Assembly (NCBI GenBank): GCA_030789695.1
Contig: CM061139.1
Location: 104,816,837 to 104,880,836, forward strand
Direction of reading: 5' to 3'
DNA: 64,000 nt
Source: Scilla litardierei
Lineage: Eukaryota; Streptophyta; Magnoliopsida; Asparagales; Asparagaceae
Positions 36,053-48,032 of the stretch are shown here, piece by piece (position 1 is the first letter of the stretch; each line of letters opens with the position of its first letter). Made by a program: the position numbers and the translations under genes. The notes under the pieces are model-generated. The model was not told where the DNA came from and ran no database searches. It was given only the letters and a program-made list of their open reading frames with translations.

Positions 36053-37450
36053 CGTTGGGACTTGGAGACTAGAGAAGTTCGGGGGTGAGGCACGGCGAGA
36101 GGATGTGGTTGGGCTCACCCGCGGTTCGGTGGGCGGATGTCGGGCGATGGAAGGGGGAGGCGAAGCGGGCTCGGGGGACGGTGAAGGAAACAGGCGAGAG
36201 GAAGGAAGTTGGCTGGCTTCGAGAGGCTGAGAATTTCGCTCGGCGTTGGGTTGGTGGCCATGGACCATCGGAGGAGGCTGAGGGGAGTTTCTTGGGTCTC
36301 CATAGTGGGGGTGAGGGGATGGTCATCGACTGGTTGTGGGCGACGGCGTTGTGTTCGCCTGAAGGCAGAGGAGGGGGAATTGGTTGGGGGATGAAGCAGG
36401 GCGAAGGCGCAACGGCGAGGGGATCAGTGTTTTAGAAGGAGAAGAGAGTAAGAAGTAGAAGAATGGCTTGTTTTGTAAAAATGTGATGGGCTGCCTGGGT
36501 TTTGAAGAGCGCGGGTTCGGTTCTCAGACGTCGGAGGTGGAGACGTACATGTGACGTGTGTTGCTATAGATTGAGAGGGACGTGGGTTAGTTTTATTTGA
36601 GTTGTTGCTGTGAGAGGGAGATATAGGAGTAGGGTTTGATAGGGGAGAGTGATGCGTCTTGGTGAACGGCAATGGCGTGGGTTTGTGGGGAAAATGGAAG
36701 AGAGGTTGAACGAGTACGTGGGGGTTGCGAGATCCCCGCATAATTGGTTCGAGGAGAGGGAGAAACGGGGTCGTTGGGTAAAATTAATTAAAGTTTCGTT
36801 TAAAAGATGGGTTAGGATATGATAATGGTTAGTTACCAATTTAATATAGGGATTATTATCATAAGTGATTCAAGGATAAGATAATAAGGTTTTGTTTTCT
36901 AAAACTTTACTCCCAAGAATCAGGGTTTGTTTAAAAACCAAATCGTTTTCCTTTCTTTTATAAGAATGTGTTTAGTTAAGGAAACAGATTAGTAGTAAAA
37001 ATCGTTAATAAATGGAGATAGGGGAACTTTTAGGATATGATTTGGAGAATCACCTAATTAAGATAGGATCAGTTCATTTTGGTAAGATCGAGTTTGGTAA
37101 AATCAATTAAGGTTATCTTAGAAGAATCATTTAGTAAGGATATTCAATTATAGAGATCGGTTTGGCTAGATTGAACTTGGTTTATATTTGGTCTAAGATT
37201 TGATTAGTGAAGATCGATTTGGTGAAGATGTGATTTGATTAATACGATTCTGTCCATGCAACCAAATCAACCACACGTTAGGAAAATTAATAACGCGATC
37301 ACGTGCTCGAGCTACGAAACTTATTAGTAGTAATAATAATAATTATAATAATAATAATAATAATAAAATCATATCTTGAAACCACTAATAAATCACCTAA
37401 CTAATCAATTACGTGCAATATATGTATACATATAAAAACAGGCCATTACA
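36053..37450 (-). repeat. LTR C, right part
   Basis: Resumes the long LTR exactly where 24895 stopped and ends ..GGCCATTACA. With 22027-24895 the rebuilt length is about 4,267 bp. The sequence that follows (37451 on) is unrelated to int1/int2, so this is the outer end of the array, the 5' LTR in element sense. Confidence 0.93.
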
Positions 37451-40400
37451 AAACTTCATCTTCTTACTTTAACCATTCTATATTGAAGCTTGCGTCGTTA
37501 GTCTAGAAACGAACCTCCGTGGGTCGATCTTTGCTATACCAAGCTCCTTCTCTACCTTAAGTTCCTTGCTAACTTAAGCATCGGAAGTGACTTGGGTCGG
37601 AACCCAGATCCGACCCCATAACGACTCCATATGGTTCAGATTGACGATCATCCTCCAGCGCCCAAGGTCGACCTCGAGCTCCTCAACGCTCGAAGGACCA
37701 ACGCAACGATCGCCCATCGGTCAATCCAAGGTCATACCACCATCAGTCACCATCACCCGGCCCCGGTTTTTCCAACCGAGGGTCCCGGTCCAAAGGCTGA
37801 CTAGGCTCCAGCTCAGTGTTTCGTTTCTCTGTCAGCTTGACAACTGTCCTGGTAATTTTTGGCCTTAACACTCATCCATAGCAGTTAGGATTTGTGTCAC
37901 TAATAAAGGGCTCGAGCAGCCAATCAAGACAGTGGCAGTCATCCCTAAATCAATCCCCGTGACTAGACCTTAAAGTTGGCAACGTCCGAACTGACACTAG
38001 TAACCCAAGAGTAATTTTGGGCATTCAGTGTCAAGGTCAACAGTAACATTCAAGCGTTGATGGTTGATGGTTGATGGTTGTTGTTCAGAGGATAGCACGG
38101 CTACAGATGCTACCACCACCAACTCCATCTATCATCCACTTTCATCCTTCACTCTACCAAGAACCACAGACCCCATTGATGTTTCCAAGTGGGCAAGTAA
38201 CGGCTTTCCGGTGACACTGCCCACCATGGCACGATAACCTTTGGGGCTAGGAATCAAGAACAAAGTGTTCAATTAGACTCAAAAGATGGTAACGACTATG
38301 ATCGCTTTTGAAGGATGAGTAATTGCCAAAAGATATTTCACCATCACATGAGCATAAACTCTCATGGTAGCCCGAATAGGGCTCATAAAGGAAGAGCTCT
38401 ACGAGACAACCTGCCCAAATCGACTTCCCAAGAAACATTGATAACAACATTGATAATTCCTTCAGTGCCTTTGATACACATATGATAAGGGCAATGAGCT
38501 AGAATTCTACTCGTCGCCACCAGTCACCATCCCCTAGCTCAGGAGATAATGGCCCCCACCCCCTAAAGAAGAGGATTCCTTCGACACATTGGCCGTAGAG
38601 GTTTAAGAATCCTGACTAAGACAAGTAAGACGATACTGCGTGTAAGGAAATATAGCTAGGGTTACAAACAATTCAAAATAATAGCAGAAGACTAAAAAAT
38701 CAAAATTTTCCGTAACATAGCAATAACATCCAAGAACAGATGTAAAAACATGAATTTAATGCTGAAATAAAAACTCACCTTTGCGCCAATATAATTTAGT
38801 AATCTCTGCAGATCCAAAAACTCTTTCGGTGAAGACCCCACGCTCGTTCACCAATCAGGTGTGAATAGACGTTTCACCTTGATGATGGCACCCCTTCGCG
38901 ATCCATGAGCTCTCCAAGAACTCGAACACATCCCCCTACACTTTGCTGGTGCAAGGGAGGCTGAGAAGGAAAAAAACTTTTTGTTTAGAGCAAAAAATTT
39001 TCCCTCAAAGATGTTTGAATTTTTTCTTGCAAGAGAACTTGGATGCTAGATCTTTGATTCTCTTATTTAGGATTGATGGTGCATTGAGAGGGGAGGAGAG
39101 AAACCCTTTATATAGTGCTAGGGGTCATCCAAATCCAAGCCGCATTCGGAATTCCAGTTAGAACCCAACTCTAATCCTAAATACGTATATACAAAAAGAC
39201 TTGTTCATGAACAATTCAAATCCCAATATAAATTTGAATCCAATTCTTATCCTAAAAGAAGGTGGGGTTATTAAACTAAAATTCCTAAAAATTCTTAGGA
39301 TTTCAAATTAGAGTCAAAATATATGAATTTGGATTGGTTGTAGTCCAACTCTTGGATTAACCCCATACAAAACCAAACTGGACATAATCTGCATATGTCG
39401 GTCATTAGTCGACTAACAAAACCCTATTAGTCGACTAATGGTCAAAACAGAAGCAAATTTGACTCCTGTGTCAGATTACTCAACTAATGCATAACCATTA
39501 GTCGATTAACCTGCATTAATCGACTAATGGACATTCATTAGTAGACTAATTCTACTATAAGGATTTTTTTAAAAAGAATTTGTGCCTTTTCTGAGCTAAA
39601 ATGTTCGTAACTCTTTAGATAATTTCTTATATCAAATAAGTTGATCACAAATAAGTTGATCAAAACACTTTGATTGATCATGTATATCAAATATATAATA
39701 AATTTCTTCCTTCGATTTTCATGACAAGCCATCATCGGTGTGAGACTCTAAAAGTCTGATTCATATTTCAACAGTGATTCGATCGTACTCTACGATCGTG
39801 TCATAGGTACGACAACAGCACTAGCTGCGCGTGAAGATTACCTGTTCTGGTATCGTCTTATTTGGTTGGCGTGAAGCTGGAATCTCCTCCGACCAAATAT
39901 GGGCATACCCATGACAGTTACCATACAGTCTGGTCCTTTCATCAAAACTGTGTCACCGAGGTGTTTAGGATACAGAAACTGTCAACCCCTAATAATATCT
40001 CTGTGAATCATATATATGATCACATAGTTCTGAGATTTGGATAAAACTTGTTACTCTTAACAAATTTATCCATTGCCTCCTGGTCAAGGATTTACTATGT
40101 ATCCATTGACTCCATACGACACTAATCTCACATACCCGAAGAAATGAATTCCATCTAGACAGCCACTTCATTCTCATGCTTTGGACTATACTAGGGAGTA
40201 CCTACGTAACGGTCATAATCGTCTTTGGTCGGTAAAAAGCCAAGGTATAGCTAGCCTCCCACGTGCAAGGTACTTTAGTGTGCCTTGGGACAAAAAAGAC
40301 TATGCTACACTTACTGACACCTAAGATCTTCTATGATAATTTCGATTTTACAAAGCTACCCGCGATGCTACTACATTAAATAATCCACTACCAACCCAAA

Positions 40401-40513
40401 AAGGGTGTAAGCTTGGATTCCGAATCCTAATACGTGAACAATTCATCCACTAATCTTGTCCATACTACAATTACCTTCCAATAGAATTTGTAGGATTATA
40501 TGTCGGTCTTCCA
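37451..40513. other. decayed repeat remnants, no gene
   Basis: No supported ORF. 37541-37620 contains 'taacttaagcatcggaagtg', typical of the U5 end of Tat-type Gypsy LTRs. 38760-39560 looks like a decayed minus-strand Copia LTR: a TATA-like box on the minus strand near 39107-39116 and palindromes at 39404-39550. 39780-40440 is AT-rich and unassigned. Confidence 0.5.
39404..39550 (-). promoter_or_regulatory. ATTAGTCGACTAAT palindrome cluster in an LTR remnant
   Basis: ATTAGTCGACTAA at 39404-39416, a perfect ATTAGTCGACTAAT at 39426-39439, then degenerate copies to about 39550. On the minus strand they lie upstream of a TATATAAAG box (about 39107-39116), the same order as in the Sirevirus LTRs. 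Confidence 0.55.
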
Positions 40514-40764
40514 ATAGATCTGATACGACCACTTTAGAGAGGCCCAAAAGAAGCGGCCCGAGCCCAATCCAGAGGCGGGAGGCCCACAAAAGGAATTCGG
40601 CCCAACCTACGAGGCACACGGAAGGACATGTATCCGGATCGACCACAACCCGGCGAACGCTCGGTCAGCCCATGCCCGTAGGAGGTAACCGCTCTCCTAA
40701 GACCGTGTCACCTTAATGACCATTAAGGAGCCTATTAATCGACCCCCACGATGCCCGCAGGAGC
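40514..40764. other. GC-richer segment, probable Gypsy LTR fragment
   Basis: From about 40514 the composition changes to GC-richer sequence with 'aggcccaaaagaagcggcccg'. It ends where the minus-strand Copia LTR begins. It may belong with 47553-48032 as one interrupted LTR; not proven. Confidence 0.35.
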
Positions 40765-41633
40765 TGTAGGGATCGTCTAACCCTTGCAATACTAACAACA
40801 CACACTAGAGGGGGGTGAATAGTGTAATGGCAATAAAATTGTCCAATTAAAATTTAACTTGCAAATGCGGAATTATAAATGCAAGAGGAATTAAAAGGCA
40901 CAATCAATCCAAACGCAAACACAAATTTTTACCATGGTTCCCCAAACTTGGGTACATCCAGCCACACCAATATTCACTATATTCCCACACAGAGAAGTGA
41001 ATACAAATCTCATAAGGAGATACCCCACAAAGAGGATTTATGCCTTACACAAGGACCCAACTAATCCTACACGAGGATCAAGACTCCCACACAGAGAATC
41101 ACTAACTTCCACTCATAGAATTAGGGTTAGCCCTACACTAGGACACTAAACTCCCACAAAGAGAGTTACTCCCACAAAGAGAGTATCCTAAGTCCCACAA
41201 AGAGACAACCTCCCACAAAGAGAGAATCCTAATCCCACAAAGAGAAATAGGAAAAAAATACAATTACACCAAGTAAAATAAATACTCTTACCTATGTCTT
41301 GATATGCTTACTCATGAATGAATGCAAGTCATTGAAGAGGATCTCCAAGTGTTGGAATATGCTTGATAGCACTTGGATGATTTTCCTTGAGCTGGACTTC
41401 AATGCATGAAGAGGAATGAATGCTCAATAGAGGAAAATGAGGGAGCATGAGAGTTGCTTATTAACCTCTTGAGATTTTCAATTGTATCAAGAAGAATCAA
41501 GTGTTGTCAAGAGTTCTCAAGTGATGGCAGCAAACTGAAATATATAGGAACCCTATATCAAGCCCAAAAACCCAAGGAAACAGCCAAAGAAAGAATTCTG
41601 CAACGGCTAGAAACTGGGTGAAAACGACAGGAA

Positions 41634-42240
41634 CAGTCGACTGATGATCAAAAGACAGTCGACTGATTAATGGCTAGAAAACATCCAACGGCTATAATCT
41701 GAGCCAGGACAGTAGACTGAAGAAGCCAATACAGTCGACTGACAAACAGGACAGGCGTCTGTTAATCCTTTAGCAGACGACTGCTGCAGGGGATGGATCG
41801 AAACAGAGAGTTGCATTCTTTCTCCAATTCTTCGTACAGGTGACTGATGTTAATACTACATACGACTGTCAAATAGTCAGGCGACTGTACATTCTTGACA
41901 GAGAGTTGCATTCTTTCTCCAATTCTTCGTACAGGTGACTGATGTTAATACTACATACGACTGTCAAATAGTCAGGCGACTGTACATTCTTCATCAGTCT
42001 TCTGCAATATAAAATGGAGAGAAGACAGAGAGATGTAGAGATTGCACTTACGCTAGACAGGCGACTGTTGGCCAATTTCCAGGCGACTATAAGTATACAG
42101 GCGACTGTAAACTGATCGACAGACGACTGTGCGTAAAGATCAAGTTTGAGTCAATTGAAATGTTGACTTGAGCTGTGCAAATCAGGCGACTGTAGAAGGA
42201 TCTACAGGCGACTGGAAATCACCCAGTCGACTGTGTTTCC
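41634..42240 (-). promoter_or_regulatory. CAGTCGACTG / CAGGCGACTG motif array in LTR
   Basis: CAGTCGACTG palindromes at 41634-41643 and 41656-41665 are followed by many GTCGACTG, AGGCGACTG and AGACGACTG variants to about 42240. A minus-strand TATATA stretch near 41545 is downstream in element sense. An equivalent array lies at 46584-47105 in the other LTR. Confidence 0.65.
41804..41993. repeat. tandem duplication of about 95 bp within the LTR
   Basis: The stretch beginning 'agagagttgcattctttctc' is repeated with a period of about 95 bp; the right LTR has it once (from about 46756). Confidence 0.85.
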
Positions 42241-42698
42241 CTCATCAGGCGACAGATGGAAAGCCAGAGACTCCAAATGAGTCTTTGGACAAAGTGAACC
42301 TATTGGGTTGGATTCTATGATAATCCTAAGGTTCACTAAGATGGTTAAATGCATATGCATGATAAGTAAACCATCTAACAAGGCATTACAATAACCTAGA
42401 CTCAAAAAAAGAAAGAAAGCAATAAAGTAAATTACATGGATTACAATGCTTTCCTTAGAGTCTAAGTCTTCAATCTTGATGCCTTGATTGCTCTCCACCA
42501 TCTCCAAGCTTTGGCACTCCTTGAGTCCAAGCTTTGGTCCTTCTTCACATGATGTCCATCCTTACACCAAGTGACTAGTCTCCAAGAAAGATTTTCTAGG
42601 AAATAAACTGTGAGACTAAAACATGAGGTTCATTAGTAACAACATAATGTTGTGATCATCATTAAAATAAGATTGGTATGAAACACCAATACTCAACA

Positions 42699-43614
42699 AT
42701 CTCCCCCTTTTTGATGATGACATACATTATGTAAATCATAACGAAATAAAGCACAATGCTAATGATCTCCCCCTACTTATATGCACCAAATAAACAATGA
42801 GCTACTGAAAGGTAAATACTCATTATACCAGCTGAACTCAAGGTGACATATAATAGGCAGGATTATATAAAATAATTGTAATATACAATGTTATGCTAAC
42901 ATGAATGGTTTAAACAATCCCTTAAATCTCTCCCCATATGCATATGTATATATCTCTCCCCTATATGATATATATTTACATAATGCATATATCTCTCCCC
43001 CTTGACATCGTCAAAAAGGTGGAAATCAAATATATCCCCCTTTGTCATCTTAACCAAGATGTGACAATATGCAAGAACGAAAGAGATGTATGATACCAAA
43101 TTGAAAAATTTAGTGGGTATCAATTCACTATCCCATGCTCCCCCTAGATCATAAAAATAGTCAACTTTTGACTTCTAGGATCTAATACCAATTATACAAT
43201 AAATGGAGCCATGGGCCAAAAGTGTATCAAAGCAATAAATATGGAAAAATCAAGCTTCAATGATACACAAGGATATTGCCAAATACAATGAAACATGAAA
43301 CATGTTGGCAATAAACAAGAGGTTTGGTTTGAGACCCAAAATAACCAAATGTAAATTAGGATCTCAAATAACCTCCGAAATGAGAGGTAAAATATGTCTT
43401 AAAATAATTTAAACATATAACATATTAACTCCCCCATTGACATACACATGGATCAAAAAAGCATGCATGTCAATAAACCCCAAGGTCACGATTTTCATGA
43501 AAAGAAATAAATTTGAAAATATTTTCAAAATCATGAAACACACACAATCAATGGGTATGCTTAAAATAAACATAGAAGCACAATACCCATGCAATATGCA
43601 TATGTGTGAGGAAC
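42699..43614 (-). other. 3' noncoding region with repeated polypurine motifs
   Basis: No ORF. CTCCCCC (minus-strand GGGGGAG) appears at about 42700, 42767, 42990, 43139 and 43431; the copy next to the LTR at 42699-42711 is the polypurine tract by position. Confidence 0.75.
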
Positions 43615-45680
43615 CTAAACATTAGGTAGCCAAACCCAAGAGGAGTTTGATTTCATAACGTAATCACGCGAGGTGATCACATCCCTAACTAGAGAGTTGA
43701 TGTAACTATCTCTCTCTTGCACACTAACCTTAGTGGGAATCCATAATCTCAAGGATTTCCTAGGCAAGGGTTTTGCCTTTGCAAGAGGGAAGGATGTGGC
43801 ATGCTTAGGTGTAGAAACAAATTTCTTAGCATGCAAACAATGAGGATTTTGCTTTTTAGCAAAAAATAAAGATTTTTCATTCTTCCTCATCACCTTGTGA
43901 TCTACATGCTTCTTGTTGATGTTCTTGTTGTACAAGAAAGCATGGTGATTCTTCTTAGGTGCTTTAGCAATATTTCTTGAACTTGCACCATAAGAGGAAT
44001 TAGAGGTGGGTTTGGGAACCACATTTTGAATATAACCCAAACCTCCTCTATGATTTGCTGGATGTTGTTTTTCCAAAAAATCGTGGAGTGAATACCTAGA
44101 ATACATAAAGCTTATGAGCTTATGGGATTCCTCTTCACATTTCAAAGTAAGTTGTTGAATGTGAGCATCTAAGCTAAGGTTTTGAGCAACAAGTTTTTCA
44201 TTTGAAAGACTCAATTCCTTAACTTGAGAGAGAAGTGTGTCTCTCTCACTAGTTTCATAAGCATGCATCTCATCATGAATTACACTAGAGATATCTAGTT
44301 TATGCAATCTACTCTTAGCAATCTTATATTTTCTTTTAATCTATTGTAAGAGTTGATGCACTTACTAGCCTTTTCGGAGACCAAGTCAAAATTGATCTTG
44401 AGCTCCTCGTATGAGATCTTTTCTTCCTCGATCTCAACATCATCATCATCATCCTTGCAAGAGCTTGATGATGACTTTTCCTCCATAGCCATGAGGCACG
44501 AATCCTCATAGGAATTGTATGCGTCAAGCCAAGCATCCAACTCTTCTTCATTTAATCCGGAGGGGATTGGTGTAGGACCATCAATGGCTACAAAGCATGC
44601 ATGAGCATCCTCCTTTGTATCCTCTTCTTCGTTACTCGAAGTGTCCTCACTCGAATCATCAAAGGTCCCGACAAGTCCCTTCTTGAGATTTTTGGACTTG
44701 GACTTTCCTTTCCAATGCTTCTTCCCTTTACCCTTGTAAGTTTCTTTGTTAGGTTTGGAAAGGCATTCGGTGGACAAGTGACCTTTTCTACTGCAAGTGT
44801 AACAAGTAGGAACCTTGTTAGAATTGGAGATAAACTTTGACAAAGACTTACCTTGCTTGCATTTGAGAAATGCTTTGAATTGCTCGGCAATCTCCTCAAT
44901 TTCTTCTCCACTTGCATCTTCAATCTAATCTTCTACACTAGGAGCTTCTCGATGGAATTTCCTCCTCCATTTGATTGGCTCCTCCATGGCATGAAATGCA
45001 ACCCCCTTTTGCTTCTCTAGCTTCTCGGGCTTTGTTGGTTGAATCTCCTTCTTGTGTTGAAGCTTCACTTCATACGCCATGAGATTACCAATACACTTCT
45101 CAACGGTATATTTGGATGTGTCATACGACTCCAAAATTCCGTTGGCCTTTGACTCGCAACGAGGTGTGATAGAGTCAAGGATCTTCTCTACACGATCCTC
45201 TTGGGAAATCGTCTTCCCGAGTTCCTCCAAAGCATTCACGATATCAGTGAACCTTGTGAACATCTTTGAAATGCTTTCCTCTTCCTGCATCTTAAACATT
45301 TCATATTTAGATCTAAACACAGTTTGTTTAGATTTCTTTACCTTCATTTTCCCTGTATGACAAATCTCTAAGGTGTGCCAAATATCGTTTGCCGTTTTGC
45401 ACATGGAGATGCGGTTGAACTCATTTGCAGAGAGAGCGCAATGTAATGCATTTATAGATCTCGCATTGAACTTGATCGAGTCCTTCTCCGCCTTTGTCCT
45501 TGAAGCCACAGGAGTAGTGGGCTTCTCAAATGGCACCTCCGTGATGTCTCATAGGTTTCGACCCTCCATGTAGATCATCATTCTGATCTTCCAACTTGGT
45601 TAGTTGGTTCTGTTGAAGAGCCGGGGTCGAACGGTTGAGTGACCTTCTTCATGAGACGTGGATGAGGCATTGAATGACAT
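43615..45680 (-). pseudogene. gag: Copia gag, degenerate
   Basis: The start on the minus strand is ATG at 45680 (MSFNASSTSHEEGHS), 23 bases after the primer site. In-frame stops occur at 45602-45600 (TAA), 45551-45549 (TGA) and 44927-44925 (TAG). A frameshift near 44300-44340 changes frame for the last part. The gag core (LHCALSANEFNRI, FTRFTDIVNALEELGK) is followed by zinc knuckle CYTCSRKGHLSTEC, an acidic segment, a coiled-coil-like stretch and a basic tail ending SSWVWLPNV. That ending matches the gag ends at 28917 and 50725. The tail lacks the His-rich block seen in the two plus-strand elements. It is inactive. Confidence 0.88.
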
Positions 45681-45702
45681 CGTTGCAGTATGCTTTAACG
45701 TC

Positions 45703-45714
45703 GCTCTGATACCA
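45703..45714 (-). other. primer-binding site (initiator tRNA-Met type)
   Basis: On the minus strand TGGTATCAGAGC lies two bases inside the 5' LTR. Confidence 0.9.
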
Positions 45715-45716
45715 AT

Positions 45717-47552
45717 TGTAGGGATCGTCTAACCCTTGCAATACTAACAACACACACTAGAGGGGGGTGAATAGTGTAATGGCAATAAAATTGTCCAATT
45801 AAAATTTAACTTGCAAATGCGGAATTATAAATGCAAGAGAAATTAAAAGACACAATCAATCCAAACGCAAACACAAAGTTTTACCCTGGTTCCCCAAACT
45901 TGGGTATATCCAGCCACACCAATATTCAGTATATTCCCACACAGAGAAGTGAATACAAATATCACAAGGAGATACCCCACAAAGAGGATTTATGCCCTAC
46001 ACAAGGACCCAACCAATTCTACACGAGGATCAAGACTCTCACACAGAGAATCACTAACTCCCACTCAGAGAATTAGGGTTAGCCTTACACTAGGACACTA
46101 AACTCCCACAAAGAGAGTTACTCCCACAAAGAAAGTATCCTAAGTCTCACAAAGAGACAACCTCCCATAAAGAGAGAATCCTAATCCCACAAAGAGAAAT
46201 AGGAAAAAATACAATTACACCAAGTAAAATAAATACTCTTACCTATGCCTTGAGATGCTTACTCATGAATGAATGCAAGGCATGGAAGAGGATCTTCAAG
46301 TGTTGGAATATGCTTGAGAGCACTTGGATGATTTCCCTTGAGCTGGACTTCAATGCATGAAGAGGAATGAATGCTCAATAGAGGGAGATGAGGGAGCTTG
46401 AGAGTTGTTTATTAATCTCTGGAGATTTTCAATTGTATCAAGAAGAATCAAGTATTGTCAAGAGTTCTCAAGTGATGGCAGCAAACTCAAATATATAGGA
46501 ACCCCATATCAAGCCCAAAAACCCAAGAAAACAGCCAAAGAAAGAATTCTGCAACGGCTAGAAACTGGGTGAAAATGACAGGAACAGTCGACTGATGATC
46601 AAAAGACAGTCGACTGATCAACAGCTAGAAAATATCCAACGGCTATAATCTGAGCCAGGACAGTCGACTGAAGAAGACAATACAGTCGACTGACAAACAA
46701 GACAGGCACCTGTTAATCCTTCAGCAGACGATTGCTCAGAGGATGGATCGAAACAGAGAGCTGCACTCTTTCTCTAATTCTTCACACATGCGACTGATGT
46801 TAATACTACAGTCGACTGTCAAATAGTCAGGCGACTGTACATTCTTCATCAGTCGTCTGCAGTATAAAATGGAGAGAAGGCAGAGAGATGCAGAGATTGC
46901 ACTTACGTTAGACATGCGACTGTTAGCCAATTTCCAGGCGACTGTAAGTATACAGGTGACTGTAAACTGATCGACAGACGACTGTGCGTAAAGATCAAGT
47001 TTGAGTCAATTGAAATGTTGACTTGAGCTGTGCAAATCAGGCGACTGTAGAAGGATCTACAGGCGACTGGAAATCACCCAGTCGATTGTGTTTCCCTCAT
47101 CAGGCGACAGATGGAAAGCCAGAGACTCCAAATGAGTCTTTGGACAAAGTGAACCTATTGGGTTGGATTCTATGATAATCCTAAGGTTCACTAAGATGGT
47201 TAAATGCATATGCATGATAAGTAAACTATCTAACAAGGCATTACAATAACCTAGACTCAAAAAAGAGAGAAAGCAAAAAAGTAAATTACCTGGATTACAA
47301 TGATTTCCTTAGAGTCTAAGTCTTCAATCTTGATGCCTTGATTGCTCTCCACCATCTCCAAGCTTTGGCACTCCATGAGTCCAAGCTTTGGTCCTTCTTC
47401 ACATGATGTCCATCCTTATACCAAGTGATTAGTCTCCAAGAAAGATATTCAAGGAAATAAACTGTGAGACTAAAACATGAGATTCATTAGCAACAACATA
47501 ATGTTGTTATCATCATCAAAATAAGATTGGTATGAAACACCAATACTTAACA
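45717..47552 (-). repeat. 5' LTR of the gag-only minus element (right copy)
   Basis: 1,836 bp, plus-strand start TGTAGGGATCGTC and end CTTAACA. Roughly 3-4% different from the left copy, judged from its first 400 bp. Confidence 0.92.
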
Positions 47553-48032
47553 TGAGGCACCTTGAAGGAGACAGATCACGGGGTCGTGAGTGGGGAGCGA
47601 TCATGGGACGTGGCCTGGAGGCGATCGATCTCGGAGGCAACCGAGAAAGGGATCAAATCCCCAACACCAACAACGGAGGTATTCCACTAAAAGACCTTTC
47701 TTTCCCTATTATCTCCCCTCCCATAGCTTGGTCCAAGTATACGCGTGCCGGCCTCCTTGCGAGCCGTACTGATCCCGCCGAGTATCATTCAGATCTGTTC
47801 TGACTTAGGCATCGGAGGGGACTTGGTCCAGCCCCCCTGATGAGTTTCTTCGTCTGTCCAGGAAGAATGGTCCCGAGTTGCCGAGGCTACCCCTCAGTGC
47901 GAAACTCACCAATGCAAGGCCTGCACAACAGCGAGTCCGTTCGCCACTAGCCAACATAACCATCAACTAAGTCCAAGTGATAATCAGGACACCGAGGCTT
48001 CCCATCGGCACTTGATCGACCAAGGCCGAGCG
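47553..48032 (+). other. Gypsy LTR-like fragment between two Copia elements
   Basis: It contains 'gacttaggcatcggagggga', the U5-type wording of Tat-like Gypsy LTRs, and no gene. Similar sequence with 'gaggctacccctc' resumes at 56012-56077 beyond the next element, so that element is inserted in it. Confidence 0.5.

Larger units (their letters stand above)
13062..37450 (-). mobile_element. long-LTR, coding-free retrotransposon array: LTR A'-int1-LTR B-int2-LTR C (C split by Sirevirus)
   Basis: Three LTR copies alternate with two internal domains of 476 bp that I find identical. Element sense is minus: in that sense LTRs start TGTAAYGG and end GGGGCGTGACA, and a polypurine tract (aaggtgggtagga) lies just inside the 3' LTR. 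No protein domain is recognisable anywhere. LTR A' lacks its first 354 bp in plus-strand order. LTR C carries the complete Sirevirus at 24896-36047. A single element has two LTRs, so the third LTR and second internal domain need a recombination event. Relation to the 56-kb family is shown by shared LTR ends and a shared block beside the LTR. Confidence 0.88.
40765..42698 (-). repeat. 3' LTR of the gag-only minus element (left copy)
   Basis: Plus-strand start TGTAGGGATCGTC, end CTCAACA. 1,934 bp, 98 bp longer than the right copy because of a tandem duplication at 41804-41993. Confidence 0.92.
40765..47552 (-). mobile_element. gag-only, non-autonomous Sirevirus-like Copia element
   Basis: Read on the minus strand: 5' LTR 47552-45717, primer site, gag pseudogene, several GGGGGAG motifs, then 3' LTR 42698-40765. 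The internal region is only 3,018 bp and contains no protease, integrase or reverse transcriptase. The LTRs differ by several percent, so it is older than copy 2. Flanking five-base sequences (ggagc left, tgagg right) do not match, so no target duplication is visible. Confidence 0.88.

Noticed and set aside
37587..38450. Short open frames on both strands in the segment after the array
   Set aside because: Under 100 codons, no recognisable domain; the segment looks like decayed LTR sequence.
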